Assembly: GCF_003605575.1 (NCBI RefSeq)
Contig: NZ_QKNY01000009.1
Location: 1 to 64,000 of the forward strand
Source: Halonotius aquaticus
Lineage (GTDB): Archaea > Halobacteriota > Halobacteria > Halobacteriales > Haloferacaceae
DNA length: 64,000 nucleotides
Direction: 5' to 3'
Position 1 is the stretch's first letter. Each line of letters begins with the position of its first letter. The notes beneath the pieces are model-generated. The model saw only the letters and a program-made list of their open reading frames with translations. It was not told the DNA's origin and made no database searches. The position numbers and the translations under genes were made by a program. Shown here one piece after another: positions 63,004 to 64,000 of this stretch.

Positions 63004-63111
63004 ATGACAAAGGAGGAAATCAAGAAGACAGCCAAGAAGTGCCCGGATTGTGGTTCAATGGTGTTGAAACAGAGTTCAAAATGCGACTGTGGACACGATT
63101 TCAATGACTGA
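63004..63111 (+). CDS. 35-aa zinc-ribbon protein
   Basis: This tiny protein begins MTKEEIKKTAKKCPDCGSMV and ends CDCGHDFND. It has two Cys pairs (CPDC and CDC-G) that suit a zinc ribbon. The base composition is AT-rich, unlike the core genome. It overlaps the next gene by eight bases, so the set is translated together. The next gene carries the same CPDCGS core, suggesting a duplication. A role is unknown. Confidence 0.65.
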   Translation: MTKEEIKKTAKKCPDCGSMVLKQSSKCDCGHDFND

Positions 63112-63223
63112 CGACTCAAAAAAGGAAGCACTCAGGCAATGGAAGTGCCCAGATTGTGGTTCAAGTAACCTGACTCAACAGGGCAAGAAAAAATGTAGCA
63201 ACTGTGGATACAAAGTTGAGTGA
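63104..63223 (+). CDS. 39-aa zinc-ribbon protein (paralogue)
   Basis: This 39-aa protein begins MTDDSKKEALRQWKCPDCGS and ends CSNCGYKVE, a complete two-pair zinc ribbon. It shares CPDCGS with the preceding gene. Its stop overlaps the ATG of the membrane protein (TGATG). The AT-rich composition matches that gene. No function is visible. Confidence 0.65.
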   Translation: MTDDSKKEALRQWKCPDCGSSNLTQQGKKKCSNCGYKVE

Positions 63224-63720
63224 TGTTTTCTCTCTTTCTGGAAATCATCGCACAGTGGTTTCTTTTGATTTTATTCTTGGTTGAATTAGGTGCGAAAGTA
63301 TACTTGAATAAGGAACATCAGATGGCTACCGTGAGAGATCAATCTACGTATGATGAAATTTCTCAGCGTCAACGGGGGACTGCACTCTCAGTTGCAAGTC
63401 TTGTATTCGCAGGGATTACGCTGCTCCTATCTCAGAACGCACCTCAGTATGTTGAACAGATTGAGGTCTTCGTCGTCGCATTCGGGTTTTTACTGATTGC
63501 TGCGTTCGCCCACGAAATTACCCTTACACGTCGTATTATGCTAACAATTCAGGAGATGGCGCTGGAGTACGGTCTCCTGATGCTAGGATTCGGAGTCTAT
63601 CTCCTGATCAGTGAAATTGTTGAGGGTGCGAGTTTTGTGGCACTCGGTGTTTTCTCTGTAGTTATGATTATCCGATTCGCAAGCACTCCCGGAGAACTGC
63701 AGGCGCACCAAAACACATGA
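63223..63720 (+). CDS. Multi-span membrane protein, zinc-ribbon operon
   Basis: This 165-aa protein has about four hydrophobic segments (about 6-24, 51-66, 80-98 and 113-155). A charged, Gln-rich loop (RDQSTYDEISQRQRG) follows the first. I recognise no family. Its ATG overlaps the stop of the second zinc-ribbon gene. AT-rich base use and lack of core-genome relatives suggest recent acquisition. It may form a membrane complex with the two tiny proteins. Confidence 0.7.
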   Translation: MFSLFLEIIAQWFLLILFLVELGAKVYLNKEHQMATVRDQSTYDEISQRQRGTALSVASLVFAGITLLLSQNAPQYVEQIEVFVVAFGFLLIAAFAHEITLTRRIMLTIQEMALEYGLLMLGFGVYLLISEIVEGASFVALGVFSVVMIIRFASTPGELQAHQNT

Positions 63721-63910
63721 ATTCCGTTGAGTGTTGAATTTGTGCCCTGATCTTGTACGACACATCCTGACTGAATATAGAATAGACTGATTGCTATCGT
63801 AGGTAAGCGACTCAAATAAAAACAAGAATGGCCGCGGTCGCAACGCAGTCGATTCGAAGCCGGTACAGCGGTTAGGTTGGCGTGGGGGAGTGAGTAGGCT
63901 GTGACCTATT

Positions 63911-64000
63911 TCACATTGCGCCGCCCATGCCACCCATACCGCCCATGCCGCCCATGCCGCCGCCCATGCCGCCGCCACCGGGCATGTCTGGTCCGTCATC
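63911..64000 (-). CDS. C-terminal end of a thermosome subunit (partial)
   Basis: Only the last 29 codons are in the window. They read DDGPDMPGGGGMGGGMGG and continue with GGM repeats to the end GGAM. This Gly-Met tail is the hallmark of haloarchaeal group II chaperonin (thermosome) subunits, which fold proteins in the cytoplasm. The gene continues beyond position 64000. Which subunit it is cannot be told. Confidence 0.85.
   Translation of the reverse strand, partial: DDGPDMPGGGGMGGGMGGMGGMGGMGGAM

Overview
This window is from a haloarchaeal (class Halobacteria) chromosome. Four things show this: high GC with strongly acidic proteins; TATA-like boxes sitting about 25-30 bases upstream of apparently leaderless starts; archaeal housekeeping genes (ABCE1/Rli1, RNase P component 4, Trm112, proteasome alpha, a thermosome tail, archaeal pilin, geranylgeranyl reductase); and several small zinc-finger or membrane families known mainly from haloarchaea. 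I do not assign a species. Two AT-richer islands (about 17.3-18.95 kb and 62.9-63.75 kb) and one transposon-like insertion (43.7-44.0 kb) interrupt an otherwise conserved core.

Layout. 0-1 kb: a sequence without recognisable genes and a GNAT acetyltransferase. 1.0-11.4 kb, minus strand: a compact [NiFe]-hydrogenase locus, transcribed as small subunit, large subunit, cytochrome b, maturation endopeptidase, a 59-aa zinc-finger-like protein, then hypC-hypD-hypE-hypA-hypB-hypF. Most junctions overlap or abut, so it reads as one self-sufficient operon for a Tat-exported, membrane-attached uptake hydrogenase passing electrons to a b-type cytochrome. 11.5-17.3 kb: YdjM-like membrane protein, three universal stress proteins, a second GNAT, an archaeal pilin and a geranylgeranyl reductase. 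17.4-18.9 kb: AT-rich island with a rhomboid protease gene divergent from a membrane-anchored winged-helix gene. 19-29.8 kb: uvrA, an EMC6-like protein overlapping ABCE1, a Gly/Met-rich protein, rnp4, a receiver lacking its phospho-acceptor Asp, trm112, and a DR2241/CbiX pair. 29.8-37.8 kb: cysS, a membrane protein, pirin, tRNA-Glu, the nadA-nadB-nadC NAD-synthesis operon and a MOSC protein.

37.8-49.4 kb: a proteasome alpha paralogue, small zinc-finger and membrane proteins, a receiver-PAS-kinase, tRNA-Thr, a purine phosphoribosyltransferase, a frameshifted secreted-protein gene, an HNH protein, the insertion-like element, a protein made of six repeated helix-turn-helix-like modules, folD, PadR and an AI-2E-type transporter. 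49.4-50.0 kb is a structured non-coding stretch. 50-64 kb: mutY and photolyase (DNA repair pair), a 7TM histidine kinase, methyltransferase, PAP2 phosphatase, divergent glnA/lrp, hisH, ileS, an orphan DUF433 gene, a mini-operon of two tiny zinc ribbons and a membrane protein, and the end of a thermosome gene.

The most interesting items are the complete hydrogenase locus with unusual iron-sulfur ligands and an unannotated small zinc protein, the rhomboid/membrane-tethered regulator pair, the six-module HTH-like protein beside a 337-bp terminal-inverted-repeat element, and the two-zinc-ribbon/membrane-protein operon.
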